Source: Amoebophrya sp. A120 (taxonomy: Eukaryota; Sar; Dinophyceae; Syndiniales; Amoebophryaceae). From it: a stretch of DNA of 64,000 bases. Below the pieces are notes generated by a model. That model did no database searches and was not told where the DNA came from. It was given only the letters and a program-made list of their open reading frames with translations. The position numbers were made by a program, and so were the translations under genes. How positions within the stretch are numbered: position 1 is the first letter of the stretch; every line of letters begins with the position of its first letter. The DNA is taken from assembly GCA_905178155.1 (NCBI GenBank), contig CAJINV010000002.1, positions 11,720,591 to 11,784,590 of the forward strand. Direction: 5' to 3'. Below are positions 1 through 13,948 of this stretch, piece by piece.

Positions 1-3000
1 CGAAGTTCAGCGCCTCGTCCATCGCTTTGGTGGTGCCCGCTCCGCCGAACGTGGTGATGTCAAAGTCGGTTTGCCCGCCGCGGAGCCCGAGCTCCACCAT
101 GGAGATCACCAAGCGGATGCGTTGGTTAGCCACGATCGGTGCCTGGATGTTGATCGAGGCCCCGACCGGGGGGTTCAGCGGGTCCACGATCGCGCCCTCC
201 GGGTTCAAACTCAGCGGCAAGGCCGCCGATTTGAAATCAAACCCTGGCGGATTGTTGGCGACCAGCCGCACCTCGGACGCGTCAGAAACCGGCGTAAACT
301 CGACTGTGATCTCACTGAACGCGCGGGCGGCCTGCTTCGAGCCGGTGAGCGATATACTGACGCTGGAGAGCTGAGGCAGGATTTCCCACGAACGAATCAC
401 CTCACTGGAGAGAATCTGGGCAGTGGGTTGCTGCGACAATATGGTGCTCCACTCGTACACGCCCGCCGAGGTGTCGGTGCCTGATGATAAATTTTGAATG
501 AATGTCGTGCCTTCACCGCATCGCGAACCACCAGAGCGACGCCATTTGATCATTCAAGTGTACTATCGCCATTTGATTTCTTTTCCACCGCTATCAGACA
601 AGCCTCAACAACATCAAAAGAGGACTAAAAAAAATAAAAAACGTCGCACCTAGTAGCGCATCCAGAAAGCAGTTCCACGTGGCTCCCGGAAGGGCACATG
701 GAGGATGGATAATGGACTTGTCAATGCCTCGCCAGTGCCAGATGCGGAAAAAGTTTTCAAACAAGAACGGCGTCTGCGAGGGATTTCTCGTATCAATGCT
801 CAGTTGGAATTGCGTGTCCTTCTCGTGCTGTACGTTTTTTTGATGATTCGAATAAATAAAATTTCAAAGAACTTGTGGGAGCAAGGCGAATGGTGTGAAA
901 CATCTAGCATGCTGGACGGCAGTGCACAGTTTTCGAAATTCGCATTCATTGTTGAATTAAAAAAAACATCAGTATAAGCAATTATTGTACCGCGATGCCC
1001 CCCATTGCGGCCGTCTGAATTTCAAACATCATCAAATTCCTGGTGCAGCGCGGTCCGGTTCGGTGACCGTTCGGCAGGGCAGCCATGTCTCCAAAGTTCT
1101 TCTGGGGGTCCAGCTGCTGCGCAGCGATGGTTTCCAGCGTTGGCAGCCACTTAAAGGCGGAGCACTGTTTCCGCGCCGGCTCGGCGAACTTGGACTCCAG
1201 CTTGAAGCCCGTGGGGGCCTCGATGACCACGATGTCACCCGGGTCCACCCGGTTCGGGAAGGCGAACGTGAAAGTTAAGTCCCGCACCTCCATCATGCCG
1301 TTGCGGACCTGCACGCCAGATTCGTCGCGGTTGACCACCATGGGCACGACGAGGGGGGGCGACCCGCTCCGGATCTCGATCGTGACCGGGTTCACCATGA
1401 AACTCGTCACGTCCGACTCATCCAGCGCCCCGGCGGCCGCGGCGGTCTCGTCCACGAACGACTCCAGCTTCCACACGTACTTGTGGTTCGTGCGCTCCTG
1501 CAGCGGGTTGTTCACCTCGATGTACTATCAAATGCAAAAATGTCTAGGTCTGGAAGAGTGCATGCTTGTCATGCTTGTCTGGCATGATTCTCAAATCTGT
1601 CATGCACGTTACCCAAGAGCGCCACTTTTCTGCCATGCAGAAACGCAGTTTGTCATGCAGAATAGGCAACACCTAGAAGCTCAGAAACTTGTCATGCTGC
1701 GCCAGCACTTGTGGCCTGCTCATGATACGCCACCCAGCATCACAAGTTTCCAGACCCAGACATTTTTGCAGTTGATATGTACACCCGGTAGTCCCGCCCC
1801 GTCTCCATGGAGGAGCCGATCAATTTCAGGTTCGTGATCTTGTCGTCCGTCTGGGACACGCGGCAGCTGGTCTCGTCCTGGCTCCAGCGCCGGCCGAAAT
1901 TCGTGCGCCCCTTCTCGTCGATCCAGTCCAGCTCCTCCACGTGGGCCGTGCACTCGAAGTTGGCGGCGACGAACCGGAAGTTCTGCTGCTGCAGCGACTG
2001 CGCCGCTGCGGTCACGCGCAGAATCTATCCTGAGGAAAAACGTCCCCACACCAGAGTCAATCTGCAACACAAATCTCCAGGTTTTGGGAGTTCTGCATGA
2101 CAGGCTTCCATCTGCAGTGTAGGGCTGGCTAGCAAGTAAAGCCGCACGAGAAAGCCACTTCCTCATCCTGTTTACAGCATTACAAATGCCAGAACACGAC
2201 TGGATATGCCTCTCATGGAGATGCGCATGACAAATGTCCCTGTCCTTGCGCATTTGCATGACAACTCTGGGGTGGGGATGTTTTTACATAGGATAGAATC
2301 CCGTTGATCGGGACCGTGTTCCACGGGCGGAAGGTGAACTATGGCGCTCTCAAACGTTACATTCTCAACTGTTACACGATTTGTCATGCAAAATTGCAAT
2401 TAGTTATCAACACGATCAAGCTGCCTCGCATGACAAGTTTTCGCCGCACTAGATAGCATTATAATCTGCGCCAAACTTGTAATGCAAAAGGCGCAACTTT
2501 CCGCCTTGGATTTTTGCCATTCTTGCATTACAAATCCATGTAACAGTTGAGAATGTAACATTTGAGAATCCCATATGAACCGCACCGGGTTTGACACCGG
2601 GATGCTGTCCGTCGCGGCCTGCCGTCGGGCGGTCGACACCGGCTTCACCTCCAGCTGCGTGAAGGTCCACAGCGTGAACCCGACGAACGCCATGGAGGAC
2701 TCGTCGCTCACGTCAATCGTCCACGTGTTCGGGTTCGGGGTCACCGGCGGATTCGCCAGAATCCCTATCCTAAACGCGTACACGTCGTTGGCTGGAGTGA
2801 TTGTTGTAGGTATTTCGAGAGAACGTTTGCACACAAAAACTACTTGACATCATCTTCTATTTGAATTTCGATTCTACTTCTGCAATAGCACTAGCAGTCA
2901 CGGTTACAGTAACTGTGATCTTTTGTTTGCCAAACCAAGAACTCAGAAAGCGTGTATATTGAATTTCCTCAAAAATTATACCGACTAAAAACGGGCTGTG

Positions 3001-6000
3001 CTTGTTGTGGGTGTTCAACCCACGGCGTTGCTTTTCCGCCTTTTCCTCCAGGAACCGTCGCGCGTCTGGCCCCTCGATCTGCAGCGTGGCCTGCGGTCCC
3101 GGGCCGCCGACGCACTTCGTGACCTTGACCTTGTAGGGCCACACGGCGTAGGTGGGGGGCCACTTGTTCCCGTCGCCGAACACCTTGTCCTCGTCCACCA
3201 CGACCGTGGGTAGACAGTCCCCGTTGAAGATAAACCCAGCGGGCCCACGGAGCTTCAGCTCCATGCAGCGGGTGTACCCCGGCTCGATGTTCGTGCACCG
3301 ACTCTCGCTCGCGTCGTTGGCCATCTTGAAAACGAAAATCAAGTTGTTGCGCTTCAGCGGCCGGTCGTTCCGCTCCGTGGCAACCCGCTGCGCCGTCGTC
3401 GTCTCTACCAGGGCGGCCTCGGTCAGCTTCGTGTTCACCGAGAAACCCGTTGCAGCGATTGGGGTGTCGAGCTGCTGCGCCGTCGTGCGCGGGGCTACCA
3501 TCTGCGAGTACGTCGCAAAATCCCAACATTGTGTGTACCTGAAGCGAAATTGGTTTTCAATAGATAACAAAGTACTGGACGTCGAACACCTGACGAATAC
3601 TGTTGCAGTCTCTTCCGAAAAGAAAGCATGCCAACATGCAAGCAGAACTACTTAATCGGCATTTTGATGAAATAGTAAAACGAAGACTTTTACCCACAAG
3701 AACTTGACGGAGAGACTTCCTGCACCACGGGATTCACGGGGTTGATGAACAGCAGCGAGAATGCATACCGTGCACCGGGGAGTCCACTTGCCCCTGCGGT
3801 AAGCAGCAAGACTGGCTTCGTAACCTGAAGATTGAGTCGCAAAAATGGGCCAATGCCTTTGCATTTTATTTCGATTTCCCTTTGATCATAATAAATGCTG
3901 CACACAAAATACAACAAACTGGTCGATTTATTTCAAAACGCACACAGTACAACCTTCGTACCGTTCCACTGGACCCCGCCACTTGGGTAGTGCTTGTGGA
4001 GACCACGATGTCGCTCGGCAAGCTCTGGTAATCGGTCCCCTGCGTCTTGACCGCGGGCATGATGGTTTCGTGCATGACGACGAAGCCCACCGGTCCGACA
4101 ATCTCCAAGCCACCGCCTTGTGGCACTGGTGTGACCGTCTGGATTTCGAAGGTCAATACGGATTCCTTCCCGGCGACGTTGGTCGAGTAGTCGACCACGG
4201 CGTTCACGAGAGATGATACGCCAACGAAAGGCACCACGCCGCCGAATGGTCGCTCCGCGAGGGTGGCGCCATCGTACCCGATTTCCACGTAGTAGTAGGC
4301 TGGCGACATCGTTGGGCCGTACATGGGCACCAGCACGTTGCACGTAAAACTGTAGAACTCAGTACCCGCGGTGCTGTAGGTCCACGTGCCCGGTGTGTCA
4401 AATTGAAGTACGTGCTCCGCGCCTGGAAGAACGGTCGGCAATCCGCCACCCGGCCAGTCAGCGTTAGGAAGCTGGCCGTTCAGCCTGTGAATTGTGTGGG
4501 AAATAGGTACAAACTTGTCGACTCATCCTCGCGCTCCTTCATTATCTGTCACCATCATCATCATCATCTAGCCTGCACAGAGTAGCGCGCACAAAAATCG
4601 CCAACAAAAGGAACAAAAAAAAAACCACACGAAAAATCTACCGTGGCGCGAACTCCGCTTGAACGGCGGCGGCCTGCTTGTAGCCGAACTTGACCGACGG
4701 ACGCCACTGGAAGCCCGCGGGCCCCGAGATGCGCACCTTGACGTTGGTCAAACTAGAGTAGAACTTCATGAAGAACACGTCGATATCCGTGCTCCCAGGT
4801 TTGTACACCCCGTTCGCCGTGTTGATGGTGACCCGCGGACCGGTTTTCCCCTCCGGCATATTGGACAGGTCGTCTTCGAACAAACCGTAGGATACGTTGT
4901 TCATGCCCATGGAGAAGGGTACATTTTCCTTGGTTCCATCAATGCGCTGCTTGACGTAGTCCAGCGTGTACAGCCGCCACTCCTGCGTCGACGCGTACGC
5001 GAAGGGCGCCGTGGCGGTGATCTTGAAGCCGTACTTGGTGTTCGCCTGCATGATCCCGTTCGCCCCGACCAGCGCCCGGTTGAAGGGCGTGGGTTCGTAC
5101 ACGCACTCCCGCACGCCGCCGGCGATAAATTCGGTCGCCACGTGGTTCTGCGACTGCGCCAGCCGCGCGTAGTAGTTATGCGGCAGCGCCTCGGCCACGC
5201 AGGGGTTCGGGAACGAGAAGCCGTGCCGGAGACTGGTCAACGCGGGTAACGGGCTCTGGTCCTTGGGGGCCTCGATGGCGACGTACGACATGTACCCAGC
5301 TGATTGCTCGGTCTTGAAGAAGACCAGCAGCTCGTGGTGCACGATTCCCCGTCCCGTGTTCGTCGCCCCGACGAGGGCCGACGGACTGATCACCGCCTCG
5401 GTCAGAAACCCTAACACCGCCACGTTCGCCGTGTAGTTCGACTCCAGAGCTTTGAATCGCATCGGCGTCGTGTGCAACAACGTCTGGTACTCACCTGTTT
5501 TATTCGTGGTCAATGTTAACAATTCGTCTCATTGCAATTTCTTTCGTCCTTTATTTCTTTAGAAGAACGACTCGGTCGAGCAAGCTTTGACAGTTTTAAG
5601 CATAAACAAAACTTCCAAGAAACAATTCTGGTCGCGATTGACAAATAAGTCACAGTAAAAGCACCTTTTCCCGAGATGGTGAGCATCCAGTCGTTCTCGG
5701 TGTCGTTTTTCTGCATGGCAACCGAGGGATTGTCGACCAGAAATTTGACCATGATCGCGCTGCCCCGGTACAGTATTCCGTACTGGTTCATTTTGAAGTA
5801 GCACGTCGTCACGTCACCCGGGGCGTTCTCCCACCCGTGGGAGTTCGTTGGCGCCGGCGCCGTGTAGGTCGGCAGCACCACGCGCGTCGTCGGGGTCCCG
5901 CGGCCCTGCGGCAGCGTGTGGTTGATCAGGTTCAGGGACGTCTCCGCGGCCCAGGGGTTGTACTTGTCCGTGGCCAGGTAGTTCATTTGCCCGGTCTCGT

Positions 6001-9000
6001 CGATCCCCATCTGGTTGGGCACCTTGCAGGTGTACCCCTTGGGGAACTTCACGGTCAGGTACGCGGAGGCGATTTCGCCCGTGGCTGCCAGGTTCGCGGC
6101 AAAGGAGGTGATGCCCAGCACGATCTTCACGTACAGCACGTTGTCCGTGTCGCCCTTGAATGGCTTCTGGTTCCCGTCCCCGTACACGTTCACGATCTTC
6201 GCGATGTTCTGTCCGACGTCCGGCTGCTTCCAGAAGTAGTTGCCGCTGGTCCGGATGTAATTCGGCTTGTTGTCGCCGACGTCCGTGACTTGGCACCCCG
6301 CGCGGGTCGGAAAGAAGCCCTTGTTGGGGATGGTGACCCCGGAAATTTCAAACGTCTGCGTGATCTGCCCGGGGAACTGCGCGGACTTCGGCATCGAGGT
6401 CATGGCACCGCCCGGGTCCAGGTTGCTCCCCGACAGGGTGCCCCCGGGAAGACGAATCTTGATGATGTTGTTGGAGCTCGCGGGTTGCTTCACCAAGTTC
6501 ACGTCATTCTGCCCGGTGAACTGCGCCACCACGGGCTCCCCGATGCACTTGTCCGTCGTGGACCCGTATTTACACACGGTGGACGAAGCCGGTGCGTTGG
6601 CACAGCGGACGGAACCTGGAGAAGTTGTGTGGGTCGGTTCTTAGTAGAAACCTTTACGGAACGAAAAAATCATGTGTAGTCAACATCTTGTTCGATAAAC
6701 TGCAAATACCACTGAAGAGAAAATCTATCTAGCACTTTGACGAAAACTGATCAGCAAAAATTTGATCAAGAATACAGCTATCGCCGGTTTTCCACACGGT
6801 GATTGGCTGCAAGTACAGGCGGACGATATAGCCCTCCTTGATGGGGTAGGTGGACTGTGCGGCGAATTGGAAGAGCAACTTGTCCGCCTGGGCGAGCTCG
6901 CGCAAAAAGTTGTTGCCCCCGAGCAACTCGCACCCGATCGGCTCCGCGAAACGTGGCGTGGTCTCGTCCGTCGCCGTGTCGCGCTTGACCGGCTGCCGGT
7001 TGAGCGCCGCAATCCCGCGCTCGATCGCGCGGTAGGGATTCACGCTGACGTCGTCGCTGGTGAAGATCTCTAGGTACTCGCCGCCCTTCTGCGCCGCGTG
7101 CAGCTCCCCGCAGTTGCCAAAGTTCTGCGTGAGGTCGCACTTGAACTCGCCGTTCATGACCACCATGTAGTCCGTTTCCGGCTGCAGCCCGTTCTTCGCG
7201 TCGAAGGCGATGTACAGCTCCCGAGTGGACCGCCCGTTGGGGTCGCTGGGGTCCAGCGGGTACCGCTTGTAGTAGCACCCCCGCGGGAGCGGAAAGCCCT
7301 TGTCCACGTCGTCGCCCCACAACTCGATGAACAGCTTGCCGCACACGGCCTGCGTCGCCTCGGCGCGGTCGTCCTCCGTGGTGGTGTCCACGATGGGGGT
7401 CGCGTCGAAATCCGTCTGGTACACCTCAAACTTGGTGTTGTCCTTGAACAGAAACTTGATCTCCATCGGGCCCTGCGCCGCCTGGTAGCTCTTGCCCGTC
7501 ATCGACCCCGCCGTCTTGAAGGAAATCAGCACGGGCGCCTTCACGTTGTACAGCTTCGTGGTCATCTGCACGGCGGCCACCGACATCGGGTCGGACGCCT
7601 TCAGCGTCAGCTTGCCGACCTCGGTCACGTACTTACCCACGTTGGACCCGTAGTGCCAGCACACCTGAGGAGACAAAAAGAGTCTGACTCTCGTCTAAAC
7701 AAGTAAATAATGGACGCAAACGAGTCTGGCAACGCGCCACGCTAGTAGACACGACATATCAAAAAGCAGCGTGAAGTCATCTAAATGTGAAAAAAAAACA
7801 TTCAGTTTAGATACCTTCATGTTCTGAATTTCGCGCTCGCCCTTGATTTCCAGTTTTGTTGTGGCCTTGTTCACCCGGCGCCATTTGCCGTAGTTCACGC
7901 CGTTCTGCGTGTTGAAGATGGGGCGGCCCACGGTCGGGGACGAGCACGCGTTCGGATAGCACTGCCTCGGAAACCCGACCGGGATGCGCCAGAACTTTGG
8001 ATCGTTGTTCGGATCCGGCTTGACCGTGTGCGCGACGATGTACTCGTCCGTGGCCCGGTCGTCGTTCCCCGTGTAGTCCGCGTAGTTGTAGCTGCCCTTG
8101 AGCAACGCCAGCTTCTCCGGGGTGCACTGGTAACTGGTGGGGTCGCAAGAGATGTTGTCGCCGAGGACGATCTGGTCCCCCTCCACGAGCGGGTTCCCCG
8201 ACAGGCCCCCGGGCACCTCGAAAAACTTGATCTGCGTCTCCGTGTCCGAGATCACCGTGATCTTCTCGATCTCGTTCGGCGGCTTGCAGTTCTCGAAGTG
8301 CGGGTCGCACTCCGTGTCCGAAGACAAAACCTGCGTCTTCAGGTCCCCGTTGACGGCCGAATTCACGTCGCCGACCTGGGTACAGCTGCTGGGGCAGCCC
8401 AGAGACAAGTACGTGTAGGCGTAGCTGCCGCGGTCCGGGTTGCCCCCGTTGTCCGTGCAGGAACCGTCGGGGTGGATGATACGCAGCTTGTTTTCGTGCG
8501 CGAGCCCGAACCCGGTGTAGGTGAGACTGAAGTCCACGTAGGTGGAGAACTCCCACCGCTCGCCGCCAGAAGGACCCTTGATGGTGGTGCGCCCCGCCAG
8601 CACCCAGTACAGCCCGTTGTCGCTGCACCCCGTGGTGGCCGCCCACTGGCAGTAGCAGACCGCCACGATACCCGCCTGCTTGATCGTGATCGAGTTGGTC
8701 AAAGACCCGGTGTTGAAGATCATCTTGTTTTTGTCCGCCGACACCCCGCCGGTGGTCCGCGTACCCCGGTAGGCGGAGACGGCGTTGGCCTCGGAGTTCA
8801 GCCCCGACTGAATCAGCTTGGTATCGTACACCGTGGTCCGACACTTGTCGTCGTCCATGGTCAGGTCCTGGTCCGGGACGATCTTCAAAATGCCCGTCTC
8901 GGTCAGGCCCATCACGTCGTAGTCGTCGGGCTCGCGCCGGAACCCGAGGATACCGCCCTCCTCAATGTACTGGACCGCCCACGCGGACGGCGTGGAGGCG

Positions 9001-12000
9001 GCGGCGTACGCCACGGACACGAACCGGAAGGCCGCGAACCGGAGCTGCCCCACCTTGAACCAGTTGTCCGCGTCCGCGGCGTTGGTGCTGGTGCACGCGG
9101 AGTCGCAGTAGCAGATGTCGAACATGATCTGGTCGTGCTTCTGCACCCGCTCGTAGAAGGCCGAGTCGTAGTTGAACATGAACCCCTGCTTGTACGTGGT
9201 CGTGCCGCCGGCCAGCGGCGGGAAGTCCTTCACCTCGCTGCCCGCGCCCCCGTTCATCGCCGTGATGTCGCTGGGGTTGGTCAGAATCGGCTTGCCGCCG
9301 GGCGTCGGGTACACGGTCACTCCGTGCGCGGGCCCGGTCGCGCGACACCGGTTGTTGGCGTCCCAAACCGACTTGTCGGTCTCGATGTCCACGGTCTGCA
9401 GCTGCATCACGATTTTCACGCGGTTGTCCGTATTCTGGATGCACGCGTGCTTGGGACACTGGACGCGCACCTTGAAGTACGTGCTCGGGGCGACGCCACT
9501 GTAGTCTGGGTCGCAGGACGCGTCGTTGCTGCGACAGATCTTGCTCAAATAAAAGTTCACGATCCCGATCTGCTGCTTATACCTGAGAAAGAGAATTGAT
9601 AAAGAAATTAAATCGGGACACCAATCTTCACAATCGAAGAAGTAATTCATTCCCGGTGTTCCGGACGTCATTTTCGAAGCACAACCGAGCTGCTCATTCT
9701 TGGACCACATGATACTACACTTCCTCGTCAACAAACTATGTTTCAACATGATGTTACAGAACTCGGACTCCTCTCTATCATCAACATATACCTCGCGAAG
9801 TTCCCTATCACGCTGGGTTTTGTGCATCCGGAGCCGAAACTGCACCAGCAAAGCCCGACCGTGAACGGCACAAATGTGGGGCCCGCGAGGTTGTTTTTTG
9901 TCGCGGGTAGCCCGAAATTGACCGTTGTGGCGTCCTTCAGCTTCACCGCATACTCGCCGGCCGCGCAATCCATACCGTACTTACACAGTTTCGTGCTCGG
10001 CGTACCTCCACAGGGGGACGCCGCCGCGGCCTGTTCTAGCGACGTGCCGGCGGTCGCGTAGGTGTATTCCGCCGTCCAACTGGCCGGATAGAACACGGAT
10101 GTCCCTGGCGGATTGGTATAGTCACCCTCGAAACCCTGTTGGTTTGTCGTGGCATCCTGCTTTGCAAACAGGCCGCCGAGGTCTTGCGTCTTGCCCGTGT
10201 AAGCCAGTTGCGTGTTGGCCACGACGCTAGTGGCGCCACCAATGATACAGTTCGACGGGTACTTGTTGGCGGTGCCGAAGGTGATGTACTTGTTGGCCGC
10301 ATTGTTGTAGCGGTTCTTCAGCAGAAAGCAATGAAACTTGTGCTGCACGTCCAGCATGCACGTAGCACTGGGCTGCCCCGTGCAGAAACCGGTATGGAAA
10401 TAGCCGTTCACAAGCAAGAACCCGCGCCACAGCTGTGCATTGTCCCAGGTCCCGTCCACGGACCAACACAGCTGGAACACACCGCCCTGCTTGAACGTGA
10501 GCCTGTGAAGGAGAAGAAGTTGACTCAGAACACTGCATGGATAGACATTTCATCAAAACCCGAAACGAAAACACGAAACTGAAAAAATGCAAACAGCATC
10601 TAGATGCAAACCGCATCTTGTTCCTGGAGAAATCATCAGTACCCGTGCCCTGCTGAGGTGAGGGTTGTTGCGGTGCCCGTTGTTCCGTCTAGCTTGTCTA
10701 TTACCGTCGTGGACGTGCGAACAAATCCCCCGAGGCCACCGCCCGCGCACCATACCGTGGGTAGTATGGCGCACTCCAAAACAGTCGCAGCCCCGTCTTT
10801 GCATGCCGTGGGGACGGTCATGCCGACGGTGGCAGTTACCGCATGACTCACGAAACGGATCTTCATATTGGTGGACGTCAGTGCCCAGTCGTCTCCCGCG
10901 TTCTTGATTTCGAGTTTGATCCCCGTGATCAGCACACCGGCAAACAGATTGGTCGTACCGGTGGCACTTGTGGCGACGATGCTGGTCGACGCGGTGCCGT
11001 CGTAGTTTACGAACGCGTAGGTTGCTTCGCCCCAGTTATTCGTGGTGGGCAGTGTGGTGGCACCGCCTCCCGTTCCGTAGGATACCAGCTGTCGCCGCAT
11101 GCGCTTTTCGAAAAAAGGCTCAAAGAGGTACCGCTTTATTGCGTTGTAAACGCCGTCGCGGTCGCTTGCGTCTTTGCCGGGTGCACCGCCATTTTCGCTG
11201 CTCAGCAGGGTTCGTCTCCTCGCACTCTCTCGGTCGTAGTAGTAGCCCTCGCGTATTATGGTTTTCGCCGCCGCTTTACCACCTTCTTCCTCGTCGGCAG
11301 AAGAGGTTGCACCGTCGGCGTTCTTACTTCCGAGGCTAACCTTCAGGTTCAATTGGTTGGTTTCTGTGTCGAACGATACTTCGTCGACCGTCGCCTGCTG
11401 CTCCGGATTCTGCTTTTTCCGCCCTGGCTGCTCCGCGAACGTGGTAAAGAAACTGCTGCCCCCCGCGAGGAGCCCCGCCGCGGCAGCAAGATACGAAGAG
11501 AAAAAGGGCTTTCTTCTGCGCTTGCGCGGTCGAAGCAGGTGAGTGGAACTTTCTTGCGGAAGATGCACTGTCTGGTTGTTTCTCGCAGCTTCGAATCCTC
11601 TGCCAGGCTGTATTGACGACGGTCTGGTTCCGCCGTCGCGCCACCGGTGGCTACAGTTTGGCCACGGTGCGGAGACACGCAAGCGGTCACGTCGCGCTTC
11701 GTCTTTACATCTTCGATTAGGTCCTGGCTCTGCGTCACCGTCCAGGTGCGCAGCGGCAGCAGGCGTTGGCGTTTTTCCACCAGTTTGGACAGGTCTCTTT
11801 TTGCATTTGGATCCGCTGACTATTGACCCTTCGTCCCTTAGTCTCTTTTGTTCAGGCTTCATCGCCGCTTCTGCCCCTGCCTGCGTAGCGTGGAAAGTGC
11901 ACTGCGCTTCGGGTTGCATTAGCGATGTTTTACTTCTGAAACGTCCGGTGTCGTCTCGCGTAAGTTGTCGCGTATTTGATGGTTTCCTACGCAGCGCCGA

Positions 12001-12813
12001 GGAGATGTAATCGCTTTGCTTCTGCGAGAGTTTGTTCGCGCTTCTCGTATCATCGACCGAAGACTGCAAAGCCGCCACGGCGTCCTCCCCTTTCCGAGGT
12101 CCTTCTGAACGCAAGGACGGACCTGAAACCTGGGAAGAAGGTCGCGGGTTGTTTGCTCTCCCACCGCTCGGGTTGCAATTCGCGTTCTTGCGCCGAAGCG
12201 AGCGGAGAGTTCGTGCATCGCATGTCGCAAGTGAGCCCGCGGGGCGCTCTGCTCCTCGTTCGCCTTGACAACTCGCAGCGCTGGTCGAAAAAGAGTTTGA
12301 GGATATCACTCCAGTCGGCGATGGAAAATGTCGATTTGCTGTTTCATGAAGTGTTGATGAGGTCGCGGTTCCGTCGAATGCGCTGACACACTCCGAGCCT
12401 CCGCGTTCTCCTATTTTGGCCGTTACGGGATTGGAAACACCATGAGGAGTTCCCGCAGCATAATGTTGCGATCTTCTCGCAGGGGGAGGCGCAGAGGACG
12501 AGGAGCTCCGTATACGGTGCAAAAAACCCCCCAACTCATACATATCCAAGAGAGTTTTCGTGGGCGTGCTGCAACGTGGCACGAGCAGGTACCTGTTTTT
12601 ATCGCCAACGTCACGAAGAGGCCGTCTATTCCTTCTAGTGGTTCTTTCTAATATTGCATCACGCCACGAAAAGATTAACGACCAGGCATTGGCTGTCCGA
12701 CGCGAGCTGCTGCGAGCTTGTTTGCCGTGATTTGTGGCTGCAAGCTCGCGTGCACAAGTGCGCAATCGTTCATAACATAACACATCTCTGCGAGAAAATT
12801 TTGTTTTGGGCAT
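1..12813 (-). CDS. Giant multi-exon secreted or membrane-anchored surface-type protein, 3' end outside window
   Basis: I joined exons with matching phases: 12813-10643, 10502-9792, 9582-7815, 7664-6776, 6615-5665, 5494-4642, 4484-3962, 3824-3694, 3538-2982, 2791-2576, 2334-2296, 2020-1778, 1520-991, then about 451 to 1. The first eight introns, through 3693-3539, are GT-AG, as is 2981-2792; the next three are introners. The product exceeds 3,300 residues. The first 430 residues are basic and low in complexity. A hydrophobic stretch lies at about 433-455 behind an Arg/Lys cluster (near 11430-11525), so this could be a type II anchor, or translation could begin at a later Met such as residue 316. 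The rest is beta-rich modules carrying two recurring motifs: a Cys-Tyr/Trp-Cys cluster with a third Cys 5-8 residues on (CYCDSAC, CYCQWAATTGC, LCWCSFGSGC), and a Pro-Xaa-Gly-Phe loop (EAPTGF, GPAGF, GPVGF). I recognise no named domain. The last intron (about 990-452) is the least certain join; region 452-990 shows nothing else. Confidence 0.8.
1526..1777 (-). mobile_element. Introner IE1 (252 bp), family A
   Basis: The element starts TATCAAATGCAAAAATGTCT on the plus strand, and its far end is the near-exact inverted repeat, finishing in GTTGATA. It is flanked by the 5-bp direct repeat TGTAC (1521-1525 and 1778-1782; GTACA in gene sense). Removing the element and one repeat joins two exons of the giant minus-strand gene in frame (reading RVYIEVNN). 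A canonical GT-AG removal that drops one codon is also possible. It is the same family and length as the element at 43992-44243 but lies in the opposite orientation relative to its host gene. Confidence 0.9.
2026..2295 (-). mobile_element. Introner IE2 (270 bp), family B
   Basis: The ends are TATCCTGAGGAAAAACGTCC and its inverted partner finishing in CATAGGATA, with matching CCCCACNCCAGAG inner arms. The flanking direct repeats are GAATC at 2021-2025 and 2296-2300. Precise excision joins the 39-nt microexon to the next exon in frame (NGILRVTAAA). The acceptor AG is formed by the final A of the element and the first G of the target repeat. Confidence 0.9.
2340..2575 (-). mobile_element. Introner IE3 (236 bp), family C
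   Basis: Terminal inverted repeats of about 35 bp begin TATGGCGCTCTCAAACGTTA on one side and, read inward from the other, TATGGGATTCTCAAATGTTA. The flanking direct repeats are TGAAC at 2335-2339 and 2576-2580. Excision gives the in-frame join VRFTFRPWN. Only about 40 nt of coding sequence separate it from IE2. Confidence 0.88.
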
Positions 12814-13948
12814 ATGCCGGAAGGGTTTTCATGCAGCGTATTTCCCCCGCTCTCCTCGCGGCGATGGATCACCGTCATTCACCGCCTGCCGTCCATCTTT
12901 AGCCTCTCGCCACACACACACAAAAAATATTGCTGTCAGATTTTATTGGGTGAAGAAGATTCAGAATGAGCTAGCCTCTTCTGGTCAACACGGTTGTAGG
13001 GTCTATTTCTATACGCAACAAACGAAGCCGCGCCAGTCGCCAGGATTGTCGCAGAATAATTTTACTTACTTCAAATGCCGTTTTGGATAGAGGGGTGGAA
13101 GGTTTGCGAAAATCGAGCTTGCGCTAAGGGAGGATATTGAATTCAACTCGACAAGGGTCGTGCAAACGTTTGGATTCCGGGGGGGGCAAAAAAGTGAAAG
13201 TCCTGTGCTAGGGGTACTCATGCATACATATGAGCAGACCGGGAGTGTAACAAGAAATACCAGGACGCTTTTTCGATACTTGTTGCTTCTCTCGATACGT
13301 CGAAGCAAAGCAAAATCACAACCGACGATGCAAGACAGTCACGACGCAGTTCTCTCACTCTCCTGGGCTCTCGAACTGTCCTCTTCTCGGTGCCAGCGCT
13401 CTCGGTCATACATATGCTCTCGCTCTCATCGCTCGATTACTTTCTTTTCCGTGCATAAGGTCGCGCTTTGTGCATCAGTACTGAAGGCTTACCACTTCAA
13501 GGCTTGAAACGCCACGATGCGACATTTATCTCGCAGAACAATAAAGCACTTTTCCAGTCGCTTGTTTTTTCTGATGAAGATAAACGCGGGCGAGACAGCG
13601 ATGCTCGAGCAAGGTACGATTGCGCCATATATCTTAGAGCTTAGAAGACCAGCTATGGCGTACGCAACTGATGTGCCAGATCGTATCCCCTCCGGGCTTC
13701 TCGGCGGTCGCGCAATTTCGTTCATCATATGAGCCCGCGCTTCCGCACGCAGCTTCATCCCCGCAAACTTGCACAAGCGCCGTCCCGCCGATGGCCGCCC
13801 GCGGGCGCCACCCGGCTCGCCGAAGCGGAAGCCCGCCGCGCGGGAGTTCCACCAAAGCCGACCCGCCCTTGCGAGCTACGGCTTGGCCGCCGGGCCTCCG
13901 CAAATATATCGCGCGGCAGCTAGAAAACACGAATGCCCCGCACGCTAA

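Noticed and set aside
8028-9599. 523-codon open frame on the plus strand
   Set aside because: It is antisense to an exon whose minus-strand frame joins its neighbours in phase on both sides. The frame is a shadow of high GC codon usage with Val/Arg/Gly-biased content.
13489-13776. Small minus-strand frame of 95 codons
   Set aside because: The composition is plausible but there is no motif, no signal peptide and no neighbouring exon support. It lies in the divergent spacer.
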